Of a DNA stretch of 64,000 nucleotides, positions 11,282 to 22,742 are shown piece after piece. Made by a program: the position numbers and the translations under genes. The stretch comes from Coriolopsis trogii. Its lineage: Eukaryota; Basidiomycota; Agaricomycetes; Polyporales; Polyporaceae. The DNA is taken from positions 248,001 through 312,000 of the forward strand of contig JAHYIO010000033.1 of assembly GCA_020543525.1 (NCBI GenBank), read 5' to 3'. The notes beneath the pieces were generated by a model. That model worked only from the letters and a program-made list of their open reading frames with translations. It was not told the DNA's origin and did not search any database. Every line of letters starts with the position of its first letter. Position 1 is the first letter of the stretch.

Positions 11282-11794
11282 TCAAACACCCTTCACGGTG
11301 AACCCTCCTCGGACCTCATCTGGCAAGTCCCCATGCAACCTCGTAATTAGAGCGTTCATCCTCGCACTCGCAGCAGCATCGATGAATTCCACGCTCTCCT
11401 TGATCAACACCCCATCCACGTCCCCTTCGACCTCTCCCTCCCCCGTAAACGTCAAGACCCAGATCAGATCCTGCTCCACCACCTCCTCCGAGCCCTTCGG
11501 GGCCAGGAAGTAGCTCATGTGGACGACCGCGCGCCGCTTGTGCTCGTCGACGATGATGTCGTGCACCTCCTCGCGCCCGGAGCCGACGAACGGCCCCGAG
11601 GACTGCAGGTGCGCGAGGAAAGCGGCGTTGTCCATCCGGTCCGTCAGCTTGGGGTTTCGGGAGAGGAGGTAGTTGTGGCCCCAGGCATGGATCGCGTCGG
11701 GGTGGCGGATGGACATGATCGAGTCTATGTCCTTTGGTGCTGCGTGTGCGAGTGCGAGGGCGTGCAGCTTTGCGTAGAGCGGGGAGGGTGCCAT
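11282..11794 (-). CDS. SnoaL/NTF2-like fold protein
   Basis: Single exon, 170 aa, no signal peptide. Helical N-terminus (SPLYAKLHALALAHAAPKDI) followed by alternating strands, with AIHAWGHNYLL, FVGSGREEVHDIIVDEHKR and VVHMSYFLAPKG, as in the SnoaL-like/NTF2-like family common in basidiomycetes. That fold covers polyketide cyclases, isomerases and many small proteins of unknown role, so no reaction can be named. Start at 11794 gives a compact domain with the expected first helix. Confidence 0.75.
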   Translation of the reverse strand: MAPSPLYAKLHALALAHAAPKDIDSIMSIRHPDAIHAWGHNYLLSRNPKLTDRMDNAAFLAHLQSSGPFVGSGREEVHDIIVDEHKRRAVVHMSYFLAPKGSEEVVEQDLIWVLTFTGEGEVEGDVDGVLIKESVEFIDAAASARMNALITRLHGDLPDEVRGGFTVKGV

Positions 11795-12245
11795 GGTCCC
11801 TGCGGGACGGAGGAGATGGCGAAGAGAGACGGCCAGATACAGTAACGGGTGATGGTAGCGTGTCTTGCCGGTACGTCGTGCCGTTCTGGCGTGCAGTGTG
11901 AACGAATTGGATTGCTCGCATACAGAACGCTGTTATTTATATGGCAGAAGCGCCTCTACCATATGCAGCCATATACGACTATGGTAATTGCGCCACCAAA
12001 ACTTGAGTCACAAGGACCGCACCGGTGAGTCCGCAGCCTGTTGCAACTCTTCAGCCTACAATGTCTACAAGGAGTCACCAGTCTCCAGATCCGCGAGTCC
12101 GTGCATCTCACACGTTGGCTGTGTATCCATCAATCATCTCAGTTTCTCCACGTCCCGGCGAGCATCGCGATACTACAAGACTGCACGGCCCATACACACT
12201 ACCCAAGCCGACTGTCCGTCAGTCTCCGGTGTAAATCGTACTGAG
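11795..12245. other. Intergenic
   Basis: Promoter side of the NTF2-like gene and 3' flank of the first F-box paralogue. No other feature was seen. Confidence 0.5.
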
Positions 12246-13845
12246 TTACGGCCTGATCCACTCCACATCCCGGACATGCTCACGCATGCAAGCAGCGTCC
12301 CCTTCAGTGATGGACGTACAGTACATGAAGTTGACAAGCGAAGGAGGAATGCCGTGCTCCGAACGGACCCTGAACGCATAGATGAGCTCGGATATGCACC
12401 TGGGCCTCATTCCGGCCGTGGTCTCCTCGTCCCACACGCTCTTCCCAAAGTAGACTGCGTAAAACGCGAGGGTTGTGAGCTTCGGGAGCAACAGCTCGAG
12501 CCTCCCATCCGTACGTGGACGGACGGCTCCAAGGGCCGCGCAAATCCCGCTTGAGGAGACGTCGCCAGAGAGGAGAGTGAGCCGGCTGACTTTGGGGACC
12601 CTTTGGAAGAACCACTCCCAGTCGGTATAATTCTCGAAGAGGTGGCTCGGCAACTCGAGGGTGCGGACGTTGGAAAACAGAGCCGTGGCTTCACGGACGA
12701 TGCCCGCCGTGATCAGGATCGCACGGTCCGCGTACATCCCCAACTCGAGGACGGGAGTCCACTCTTGCACGTCAGTCCACTCTTGCACGTCGTTCTCCTG
12801 GTAGATGCATCCAAAAAGCTCCAGAGTATCGCCATAGCTTCCGTCGCTGATCACTATCTCGTCGAACACTGCCGGATAGAACCGGACGAGCGAGGGCGTG
12901 AGCATGCTGATGTGAGCGCCGTTCTTCGCCGTGCAGTTTACGATTCGCAAGTCTGGGAGTGTGGTAGGGAACGACATGCGTTCGAGGAGAGCGCCGCATT
13001 CCAGGATGTCGCTTCCTCCTATACGAAGTGATCGGAGTCGGGGAAAGCAGAGGGCTCTGCGTTCGTTCGGAGGCATGTTGCCTTGAATCCCGGCAGCGGA
13101 CGGAATGAACTTGTTCAGTGTCAAGGCTTCCAAGGTCGGCGCCAAGAAGGTGAGCGCTGTCCACATGTCCTCGAATCTACCCATCAACTGCTGCTGGATC
13201 TCGCCATTGCACCACAAGATTCTTGAGCTCTAAATGACGCAGGTGACGAGCGGGGGTTTGGAAAAAATGCAGGAAGGATTTCGACGGATTAAACTCTAGA
13301 TCATCATCGTCTTTTGCAGTTAAAGTGATTGTTCGGAGTAAGACAGGTGATGAAATGACTTCGTCGCAAAAGGCCTGTATCAGTGGCGTAGGTGCCTTAC
13401 TGAGGACAAGTTCTTCGAGTCGTGGGGAAAGTCGTGCAGCAAGGCGTATCATCTCCAATGTTGTCTCCTCAGGCCGCTTGTCTGCAATTCCCCCCAAAGG
13501 GATTAAGAGAGATAGAGGAGTTTGTTCTGATCGAGAGAGGAATGTGGTGATTGCGTCCGCTGGCAGACGCCCGAAGGAAATTCTTGCCCAGAGTGATGGG
13601 GTAGACAACGCGACAGCACGCCAATAGCGTGAAACGTGAGCCATCCGAATCCAGCGTGGAGGTTCGTCAAAAAGCAAATGGAACGGGTGTTTTTGTGCCT
13701 CGTACCAGCGACGGGCGAGAAGGAGCATGATCTGGGAGAGGAGTTCTGGAGCGAGCTCTCCGAAGCGGCTGTTCTGATCGCTGCTAATGTTGCGATATAG
13801 GTTATTGACCTGAGATTCGCAACCATCTTCGTCCGAACGTACCAT
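12246..13845 (-). pseudogene. F-box protein paralogue 1, broken by an internal deletion
   Basis: N-terminal frame 13845-13177 and C-terminal frame 13217-12246 overlap in different phases. The first holds the F-box-like segment ELAPELLSQIMLLL and HVSRYWRAVALSTPSLW. The second continues with RFEDMWTALTFLAPTLEALTL and the C-terminal repeats. In the two neighbouring paralogues the junction holds about 22 more residues (VFRSPLTTLV...). Here they are missing and the frame slips at about 13185-13205. No splice pair can bridge this. A short 18-bp duplication (VQEWTD twice) lies at 12755-12790. Probably a recent pseudogene, or two truncated proteins; a sequencing error would not explain the lost segment. 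Confidence 0.7.
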
Positions 13846-14204
13846 GAAGCTCTTGCAAGCATATTTCCAGCCTCAGACTGAGGATAGTCGTGCAGCGAAG
13901 AATCAATGTGGAATGCGCCAGACTGAGCGATCGCATGAGACGTCCGTGTCAGTAAAGATCGGTAAATAACTCACGTTCGCACTTGCGTTCCATCCAGTCG
14001 TCGACATGGCACAACCTGAGTACTGTCATAAAACTCAGATCTGTCCCACCTGAAATGGGGCCGTCAACGCTCAGCGCTCAGCGCTTAGTCCTCCTAATCC
14101 TGTCCACGTGACCATCCCGTGGTCTTGAGTCTCCCCCCGAGACCGTGAAGTTCAATGACTCATTGACTGTTCTGGGGCTGGTACATCGTAGGTAACCCGT
14201 CCAC
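13846..14204. other. Intergenic between F-box paralogues
   Basis: No coding frame or repeat recognised. It may include the remains of a first exon or promoter for paralogue 1. Confidence 0.4.
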
Positions 14205-15690
14205 TCACTCATCGCCGTCACTTTCCGCAGTCACAGCGTCCGCCAACATGTACCTCATAGAGTAGAATTGTCTCTTCTCTTCGCACTTCACCTCCTGCAC
14301 AAACTCGCGCATGCGAGCGACGTCCTCCGCGGTGACGCGCATGCATCCGATGAAAACGACCTTCGAGAGCGGCACGCCGTGCTCCGCACGAGCCCTGACT
14401 GCATTGACGAGCCCGGATGCGCACCTCGTCCTCGTCCCGGCCATCGTCTCCTCTTCCGACATGTCCTCGTCAAAGTCGATCTCGCACAATCGGAGGGTCG
14501 TCAGCTTCGGGAGCAACGGCTTGAGGGCGGGCGTTGGAGAACAGAGCTGGCGCTTCACGGACGAGGAGGGTTAGCTGGTCATCGTCGGTCTCGTGGTCCG
14601 CGAACATCTTCAGTTCTAGGAGGTGGTCCCACATGCGCAGATCTGAGTCGCCGGTTGTGTAATGGATGTATGCGTCGAGTTCCAGACACGAATTAGCGTG
14701 GCCCTGGGCTTCGATGTGAATTTCGTCGAACACTCCAGGGTAGAACCGGACAAGCGAGGGCACGAGCATGTTGAACTGCGTGCTGAGCGTGGCCGTGCAT
14801 GGGTCGAAACGCAACTCCGTGTTTGTAGGGAACGACATGCGTTCGAGGAGAGCGGTGCATTTCACGACGTCGCCTCCTAGACTGACGTCTCGTAGTCGCG
14901 GGAATAAAAGGGGGGATGCTGCGCTTCGAAACGCAGTCGCGGGTGGGAGGGACTGCATGAGTCGCAACACTTCCAGAGTCGGTGCCAAGCGGGCGAGAAC
15001 TGTCCACAGTTGTTCGAATGTGCCCAAACGCGGCGGTTGCTCGTCGGTGCACTGGCAGGTGGATTCAACGTCAACCACGAGAGTGGTCAACGGCGAACGA
15101 AAGACCGGATCTGACCATTGCACCGGGAGATTGTACAGCTCTAGATGGCGTAGGTGACGGGTAGGGGTCCGGAGGGGACGCAGGATGGGCTCCCATGGTT
15201 CGAGGTCTTGAGCGCCATTGTCTTCCCCAGCCAGGACGAGCCTTTGGAGCAAGTCAGGAGAAGAGTTGACTCTGTCGCAAAAGGCCCGTATCAGCTGCCG
15301 AGGCGCCTCAAGTTGGAACTCTTGCAGCCGTGGAGCGACTTGTGCAGCAAGTTCGAACCCCTCCATCCTCTCATCGTTCATCAATATGTACCCCAGTGGC
15401 ATCACGAGGGCCGGGGAGCACGCTGGGATATTGAGAGGAATGCCGTAGATACTTCCATGTCCGTGAGGAGGACGTGTGACCAGAGCGATGGGGTGGACAA
15501 TGCGACAGCACGCCAATAGCGCGAGACGTGGGACACTCCGATCCAGCGCAGTGCCTGAGAGCCTTTGGTTACGTATTGGCGAGCCATGTACCAGTCACTG
15601 CGAGCGACAAGAATCATAATACACGAAAGAAGTTCTGGGGGCAGTCGTCCGATGGGGGAGGATCGATATCTGTCGAGAGGAACATTGTGA
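14205..15690 (-). pseudogene. F-box protein paralogue 2, multiple frameshifts
   Basis: Homology to the intact gene at 16382-18022 spans the whole region but in three pieces. A first piece, from about 15690, reads IGRLPPELLSCIM and HVSRYWRAVALSTPSLW and stops at 15402 after a single-base slip. The main piece follows within 15516-14470. A last piece at 14558-14205 ends in VTAEDVARMREF. Between the last two, the segment corresponding to the WEWFFQRVP region of paralogue 1 is deleted, with a further frame change. No in-frame ATG precedes the first piece. It is a decayed copy. Confidence 0.75.
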
Positions 15691-16381
15691 AGATTGCTAG
15701 GTTTTTTGGTACTTATTCAGCTACGCGCAGTCAAGACTATTGCCAACATACCATCCAGTCCAGCTGGTGAGTGAACGCGTGAGATTGTCGTCTACTGAAT
15801 TCGGCGTAGGACACTGCATGACTCGGACGCCTCGAGACTGAGTGGAGTAATCATGAAGTAATTAGCCTCAGTGTACAAGGGGACTAATTCGTTGAGACAC
15901 ACCTTAGATCAGCAGAGCCTGCCTGCTGCCAGGGTTTCGTTCACTCGGAGGATGTTGAGAGGAATGAAAGTCGTCGCGCAACGTTAACGCTTCCGAAGCG
16001 TTGCGCGATTTTGGGTTGGGCGCTGTCGTCCAGGCCCCTTCCGGCCCGGCGAGTGCGAGCCCAACGGGTTGGAACCCAAATCCCCTGCCGTGACAAACAA
16101 ATTCTACATCTTGCGTTCAACGCTACTAGTCGGTATCACCCTATTCGGATCCCTGACACCTTGTCGCCGCGTGTCGTGTCGACGAGCACTGGCAGATGAG
16201 CAACAATTTGGGGAGTTAGATAAAGCTAGGAGAAGCGGCCGTCCAGCACATAGGAGAATTTCCGGTTATGTGTGATGCACCCGAGACTTGCGAGTCATTC
16301 CACTGACATTAACTCAGCTCCGTCAGCTACGGTACACAGCGCAATCCACCAGTCTTCTCCTCGGAAGGCAGATACCAAACC
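15691..16381. other. Intergenic with hairpin-forming segment
   Basis: No gene seen. Holds the two inverted repeats described at 15974-16079, between a decayed and an intact F-box copy. Confidence 0.4.
15974..16079. repeat. Two adjacent hairpins
   Basis: First hairpin: TCGCGCAACG (15974-15983) pairs with CGTTGCGCGA (15999-16008), with a nested AACGCTT/AAGCGTT pair inside. Second: TTGGGTTGGGC (16011-16021) pairs with GCCCAAC (16059-16065) and AACCCAA (16073-16079). The role is unknown. It could be part of a degraded mobile element or a structured non-coding segment. Confidence 0.55.
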
Positions 16382-18022
16382 TCACTCTTCAAGAATATCG
16401 TCCCGGACATGTTCGCGCATGCGTGCAACGTCTTCCCTCGTGACACCCCGGCACTCCTGGAATGTGACATCCGACAATGGCATCCCAGCCTCCGCGCGAG
16501 TCCTCAGCACCGCCAAGAGCTCCAACGCGAATCGAGTCCGTGTCTCGTTCTTCATGTCCTCTTCCGACATGTCCTTGTCAAAGTTAGTCTCGGACAGCAT
16601 GAGCGAGGTGAGCTTCGGGACCAACAACTTCAGTTCTCCCTCCGCGCCGGACGGACAAACGGCTCCAAGAGCGTCGCAGAACCCGGTTGACGGGATGTCG
16701 CCCCTGTCGAGCGAAAGAGAGCTGAGATTGGGGACTGATTGGAAGAACGCCTCCCAGCAGAGACGGTCGCCAAACAGCAGACCTGGAGCGATAATCTTGC
16801 GGACATTGGCGAACAGAGCTGGGGCCTCCCGGACGAGCATCGTGAATGGGTGCTCGTCGCCCTTGTTGGTTGTGAAGAACTTGAGTTCGAGGAGTTCACG
16901 GCACTTGTGCCGGGCGTTCTCGTCATCCACGTATGCCTGGAGTTCCAAACTCGTGTCGTCGATAAACTCAATGTCCATGAAGATCTCGTCGAACACTCGC
17001 GGATAGAGCCGGGCAAGGGCGGCCGCGATCGTGGCAAATTCGGGGCTATCGCTGGACGCGACGGTGTCGATGGACAGCTTGCAGCTTGTCGAGAAGGAGA
17101 TGCGGTCAAGGAAAGCAGTGATTTCGCCAGGGTCGTCCACGATAGACATGTGTTGCAGTCGTGGGAAGGAGAGGTGCTCGTCCTCGATCAAATACGTGCT
17201 GCTTGGGAGCATCATCGCATCGGGGATGGCATACTTGAGGGTCAACGCTTCTAGCGACGGGGCCAGGGAGACGAGAGCGGTCCACATCTTTTCAAATGTA
17301 CCCATGTACGGCGGCTCCTTGTGGGCAACCAAGTAGATCCTCTCATGATCGATCACAAGGGTAGTCAAAGGCGAGCGGAAGACAAGGTCAGACCACTGCG
17401 CTGGGAGGTTGTGAAGTTCGAGATGGCGCAAGCGATGGGCCACCCTGGTGCCGAGGGGTGGGAGGATAGGAGGATCCCATGGGCCATAGTTGCAACCACT
17501 GTCGGATTCACCGGCAAGAATGAGTGTCTGAAGGACATCCGGAAAGGAGTCGACTTCAATGCAGAACGCTCGTATGAATCGTCTTGGCGCTGCGATGCGG
17601 AGCTTCTGGTATCGGGAGACAGATCGTGTAGCTAGTATTATCGCGTCCTGTAAGGTCCCTCCAGACAACGTTGACGCCTGTGTTTGCAAGACAAGCTCAA
17701 GCAATAAGGGTGCCTGATTTGAGCGCGCGAGAAACGTGATGAAGGCGTCTGCACTCCAAGTCTTGAAGGCGATCGTCGTCCACAGTGCCTGAGTAGACAA
17801 CGCAACAGAACGCCAGTAGCGTGAGACGTGAGACATTCCTACTTTCCAGAGCGGCTGCTCTCGAGGGAACTTTTCGCATAAATGCTGCCAGTCAAGAGCT
17901 GCGAAAACCATGATGTTCGAGAGAAGTTCCGCGGGAAGCCGTCCAATGTGGGACGAGTTAGAACGATTCTCGTTGAGAACAGCGCTAACGGCGAAGTTGG
18001 AGTTAGTGAGCATACCGAACAC
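16382..18022 (-). CDS. F-box/LRR-type protein paralogue 3, intact
   Basis: Single uninterrupted frame of 546 aa. The N-terminal F-box-like motif is IGRLPAELLSNIM...HVSRYWRSVALSTQALW (about residues 27-75). Leucine-rich, loosely repeated sequence follows to the C-terminus, which ends in GVTREDVARMREHVRDD. Such proteins form large, fast-evolving families in Agaricomycetes. By family they recruit targets to SCF ubiquitin ligases, but the target is unknown. This is the only copy of the three tandem paralogues with an open frame and is the reference for reading the two broken ones. Confidence 0.85.
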   Translation of the reverse strand: MFGMLTNSNFAVSAVLNENRSNSSHIGRLPAELLSNIMVFAALDWQHLCEKFPREQPLWKVGMSHVSRYWRSVALSTQALWTTIAFKTWSADAFITFLARSNQAPLLLELVLQTQASTLSGGTLQDAIILATRSVSRYQKLRIAAPRRFIRAFCIEVDSFPDVLQTLILAGESDSGCNYGPWDPPILPPLGTRVAHRLRHLELHNLPAQWSDLVFRSPLTTLVIDHERIYLVAHKEPPYMGTFEKMWTALVSLAPSLEALTLKYAIPDAMMLPSSTYLIEDEHLSFPRLQHMSIVDDPGEITAFLDRISFSTSCKLSIDTVASSDSPEFATIAAALARLYPRVFDEIFMDIEFIDDTSLELQAYVDDENARHKCRELLELKFFTTNKGDEHPFTMLVREAPALFANVRKIIAPGLLFGDRLCWEAFFQSVPNLSSLSLDRGDIPSTGFCDALGAVCPSGAEGELKLLVPKLTSLMLSETNFDKDMSEEDMKNETRTRFALELLAVLRTRAEAGMPLSDVTFQECRGVTREDVARMREHVRDDILEE

Positions 18023-20649
18023 ATTTCAGGTACCAACGGTCATACCATGGAGTCATAGTGTATACCTGCGTACACTTTCCGTCGTGTCTGGAATGGTGCA
18101 AGTTGCACAGTGCTAGCGCTGATGCTTGTCCCCGAGCGGATTGTCATTCCCTAGTACACTTCAGACTTGAACACTGAGTGGCGCACCTGTAGCCCGTAGT
18201 TCCCTGCCCTTCTGCTTCGAGTCGCAGCTGAGATCCTGTTGGCCCCGCCGGTGAGACTCGAGGACAGAGGTAATCAACTTGAAGCGCCGTGCCAGCAGAA
18301 AAGGCGACCGGGCCTTCGGCGTCGTTTTCCCGGGCCGGCTTCCCGGCGGCATAGTTCCTCAAGGCCTCAACGACGAACCACCGAGTTCATTGTTCTCCCT
18401 AATCCTATGCTACTGTTGTGCGACGTCGCTTCCAACTAGTCCTGGCCATCCATCCAAGATCTCCCTACTGTTCATTTTCTCCTAGTATGACTGTATGTTC
18501 TTCGAAATCTCTGCCATCTGAATCAGCCCTTAAACGGTTTTGTAGATCGGCAACGCTGTGAGTCCGCGGCCGCTGTGTCGCGACTCACTGGACACCAGTA
18601 AGGCATGTTTGACTAAGCAGATGTCCGAGCTGGAACCACAACTGTCAAGCTTCCATCAATGTTTTGCCTCTGGAGTAATACCTTGATTGTTAGGACGCAC
18701 CAAGGTGATCCGAGTCGCTAGGGTGCGTGCATTCTGCCTTGGATTCTTTCGACTACAGCAGTGCCCTGCACTGGACGTCCCATCATTTCCACCGTGGGGC
18801 AGACGCTATGATGCTGCATATGTGCGAACGTCTCCAGTACTCCCGCTGCCGCTTCTACGGTCAGGGTTGATCTCGAATAGTAGCTGTCTGAGTCAAACTG
18901 ATTTGTCGCGGTCTTACCAGCGACAATTTGCGGAGCTGCTGAGGTGTGTTACAGTTTGGGTCGGTCAGCACAGGTGGTTCGTGTGTTGTGTCAAGGCGCG
19001 AACTTGCCTGCCACAGACAGGACGTATGGAAGCGCAGCCGCTGGTGACTGCGGTGTTCGCGGTGGAAAGCATTCAGTCAGCCTCCTAGAGGATGTATGGG
19101 TGCTTCTCACCCGCTAGAATGCTGTTGAGAGCTGCGTGAATCCCGGGAATGGGCAAGTACCTAGTTTAGAGCTGCCAAGCCACATAACGGCACAATAGCT
19201 TATGTGACTGATGCTCGTACCCATATTGCGATCAGATGATGCGTCTTATTCGATCCATGGCCGGATAGCTTCATGACTTCCTGTTCCCTGCATCGAATTT
19301 GCTATGCAGCTGCACCACTTTCCGTCAGCCGGACCTGGTGCAATGCGCCACCTACTAGTCAAGAGCTGAACAGATTCCCGCATACATGTGCGCATATTGA
19401 ACCTTACATTTGGATGCATAGCCATAGAGGTCTTCCTTGGGCAGGCCTGCCCTCATATTGAGAACTCTCGCTGTCAACATAACTTCGTCTATGTGCTTTC
19501 TTCGAATCCGGAAACCATTCACGAAAGGAGAGACTCTAGCCAGAAAAAGAGATATCAGATGAACTATCCAGCAAGCAGGGCAATCGTTGAAGCAGTGGGT
19601 CTGATCGTGCCGGATGCGCGCAACGTCTTCGAGCACTTGTTCCTCGGAATCGCTTACATTCACTGGAGGGTACCAGTCGAGTCCGTTTTTGTAGCATGTC
19701 TAAAAGAATATGGAGTTATCGAAACATAGCTGAGGCTGTGGAGGACCACGATATCCTGGGCTGCACAATTGCGGGGTTCTGGGGACTGTATTGAACACTG
19801 AACCCCATTGAACACAGCATTGACGCAACTTGCATGGACTATTCTTAGGGCACTGCATTCCGGCGCCTGCACCTAACGACAGTCATAGTTAAAATGACAT
19901 ACAGGTTCATGGCTCGTACGCTCAGGTGACAACTGAACACAACGTACAACTCAATTGATTGAGCGCCAGGGGCGCAGTTTGTGCCATTTAGAGCACGCGA
20001 ACCGAACACTTAGCCGCAGCACCAAGGGGAGGCTGGTGTACCCAGCGTTTCCGAGTTGGACTTGCCACAGGGCAGCCATATCTGCGCCATGTCTACGGGC
20101 CCGTTGACCTTCGGAGGGCGAACATGGATGGCTCATAGGCTGCTGAGCGAGACGATGTAAACAAAAGTTGCCTATGACTGTGTTGCCGTCGTCTCCAACG
20201 GAGGACATCTCAAAAGCCACAACCGCCTTCTCCATTCATGTTACCACCTACTATCGACTTGTGCTGAGTGCTCGAAAGCATTCATCAGGGACGGATCGCC
20301 TGACGAAGAATCTGGAATTGTCAAATGAACTTCGCGCCACCATGTTGAACAGCACATGGAAGGCTATAACACTGTCCGAGCGCACTGTGCTGGCTACAAA
20401 GGATTTAGTTAGCAATGGTCATTAATATGGAGAGAAAATATGTGCATCGACCATACGCGGGAGATGGAGCCGCTCGGGTACCACATATAAGGCCCCATAG
20501 CACGCTAAGCCCTGCAGCAAGTGCCTCAGCTCCCATTCGCTACCGCATCCATTGTATCGAACATTCATAGGGTGAGCTGGGCAGACTCACCTGATCCTTA
20601 GAACGTCAAAGTGCTTTCTCACACCCTTGCTTCACACAACCTCAGCGAC
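18023..20649. other. Gene-poor region
   Basis: About 2.6 kb with no frame I can support as a gene. At about 19600-19663 on the minus strand a short stretch reading LEDVARIRHD resembles the VTREDVARMREH end of the neighbouring F-box genes, a possible relic of a fourth copy. Confidence 0.4.
20484..20491 (+). promoter_or_regulatory. TATA-like box of the Cys-rich protein gene
   Basis: CATATAAG about 160 bp before the ATG at 20650, consistent with a core promoter. Confidence 0.4.
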
Positions 20650-21153
20650 ATGCGCTCCATCGCTGCTCTTGCCAACCTTGCGCTCGTTGCCATCTTTGTC
20701 GGCGAAAGGGCTGTTGCGGACCCTACCTCCCTGGAGGCTCGGCAGACTCTCTTTCCGCAGCCACCATTCTGCACCCCAGGGGCTGTACCCGATATGTGCT
20801 CCACTGTAGGCATGAAGTGCTTCTTGGTCGAGATAGTCCCCGGCGTGACGCTGCCAACCTTTCCAGGAGGAGTAAGTCAGAGCGCACGTAACGCGTTGCC
20901 ATGTATTCATTGTCTCACTCATTGTACGTGTGTAGGCTTGCCTTCCAGACAATTGCTTGGGCACTTGCACGAGCGACGAAGACTGTCAGAGCTCTGCGTG
21001 CGCTTTGCCAGTGCCGCCGGTTCCGGGCTTGACCCTGAAATCCGTGTGTCAGCTTGGTGTAAGTCATCTGGTGCTCGGATCGGGATCGAAGCTGATCATG
21101 CCACCTTCTAGGTCTGCGTCCTCAACCTGAGTGGTCTGCTCGGAGGGCTGTGA
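20650..21153 (+). CDS. Small secreted cysteine-rich protein
   Basis: Three exons: 20650-20871, 20936-21058 and 21112-21153, all phase 0 and GT-AG, giving 128 aa. Residues 1-23 are a signal peptide (MRSIAALANLALVAIFVGERAVA). The mature part has ten cysteines in two groups: C-x9-C-x6-C near residues 41-57, then C-x4-C-x3-C-x5-C-x4-C and a final C-x4-C. The stretch NCLGTCTSDEDCQSSAC recalls small disulphide modules of the WAP type without a full match. It has no catalytic motif. Effector-like or cell-wall roles are possible but only inferred. Confidence 0.8.
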
Positions 21154-22440
21154 GTCTAACAAGGATGTGAGGGCGTCGGCCTGTCGACATCATGAGAATC
21201 GCTAGCAGTAAACAATTAGGCATGAAATCTGTGTCTCCAAACGATGTAAACCCTCAGATATTGACTCCATTGTACGATAGGGCGAGGAGAGTTAGTCTTG
21301 AGAATATACATATCTCGTGTTGTCCAACACCTATCACTTGTGCACGTGTTCTCAGAGGCGGCAAGCGTTGGTATGTCGTGTTCCCTTTGAAGTGAAACAC
21401 TTTGAAATAGCATTACAATGGTACTATAGAGACCATGTGATCGGCCACTTCCCACGGGGGACGTGCAAAATGATTTCTCTACTCTCTTCCAGAGGTTGCT
21501 ATGGGGTGAACCTATCCAATGTGAAAACCGTACTTCACCCGATCGTCTTCACTGGCAGCGAGATCATCAGGGTTTGTGCTGATATATTCGCCGAGGCACG
21601 TAGCGCACAAAGAAGGCGGTAATGGATTGGTGAAGATATAACAATAAACGTACTGGTCCAGCCGCAGGTGGCAGCTTAGCATGTGGGCCGACGTCCGTCG
21701 TAGAGCAGATGGTAATATGTTCTGAACATTGCAAGCTTTTGGAGAGGCTTCAGCGCGACGCGGTGTGTACAACATCAGGACCAAAGGCACAAAAGAAGCA
21801 AAGAAAGGGGGAGACATACCGGGTGAGTTATGAGTCTCCTCGTATCCTTGACTGAAGATGACTTAGATCGTGTCGGTGATGGCCAGACTCGGAAGGTGGC
21901 AGGCGAAGAGCGAGCGCTCTCATGTGTCGCGACTGAACGCGGTCAGTACTATTTCCGTCGGAGGCTTCACCAAGCATAGCATAGATCAAGATGCCTAGGA
22001 GATACACAGATGTACTGGAGGGGGGATTTGACAATAGGGATTAGATTGGACGAGTCCGGGAGCGAGATTTGATCAAAAGAGCGAGAGCGCTGCATCTGGC
22101 TGCGTGGGAACGGAGGCCCATACTGAAACTTGCCCTTCCCAGGCTGTCATCTCTTCCGACCTAGATCGCCCACCTTTCTGAGCTCGCGAACCACTCCGTA
22201 TCCGTCTGATATTTGAGTTCTCTTCCAACATGTTGAGACTGGATGTGGAACACTTGCGTCCGACGGCTCGCGGCAGCAGGCCAGTGGGAAGACTACTAGT
22301 ACAGACATCCGATACACTGCCACGTATCACATACATCGGAGAGGCTTCCTTTACGTTGAACCATGTTGAACCTTGTGCCTTTACCCCCTGGCTACATCGT
22401 GCGACCCACTGCTTCTTGCATACGCTTACTCCGGTGAGTT
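21154..22440. other. Intergenic, possible degraded membrane-protein fragment
   Basis: Minus-strand reading around 22034-21700 is hydrophobic in pieces (YLLGILIYAML; FFASFVPLVLMLY) but interrupted by a stop and lacks convincing splice sites. I cannot build a gene from it. Confidence 0.3.
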
Positions 22441-22742
22441 CTAAACCCGAGCTGTAATATCGTACCATCCATCGGTTACGAAGCACCTGTCGACCCTGAA
22501 CAACTCACTCACTGGAAGCAGGATGAATAGCGACGTGGACACGGCTATTCTGAACACCTCCGCTGCCATCTACAACGGGTACTCGTTAGCCTCTGGTTCC
22601 CCATCCGACAGGGCAGGCAGCATTGAACATATGGGGCTGCCTGACGCGACTCACCTTTAGGGACAACTACAGCCTCGACTACAGGCGCTGTTGACATTAT
22701 AACAACGGAAACGAGCGCGACAAATGCAAGTACAAAGCGCAT
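22441..22742 (-). CDS. Short secreted peptide A (new array family)
   Basis: Three exons: 22742-22655, 22569-22513 and 22451-22441 (an 11-nt last coding exon), giving 51 aa. Residues 1-24 form a strong signal peptide (MRFVLAFVALVSVVIMSTAP...). The rest is about 27 residues ending GGVQNSRVHVAIHPASTRV. Donors are GTGAGT in both introns (85 and 61 nt). The model is supported by copy B, which shares exon lengths of 88, 57 and 11 nt, phases and the terminal Thr-Arg-Val. There is no cysteine or CaaX box. A TATA-like TATAG lies about 116 bp upstream and the shared box about 250 bp upstream. I recognise no family; function unknown. Confidence 0.75.
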
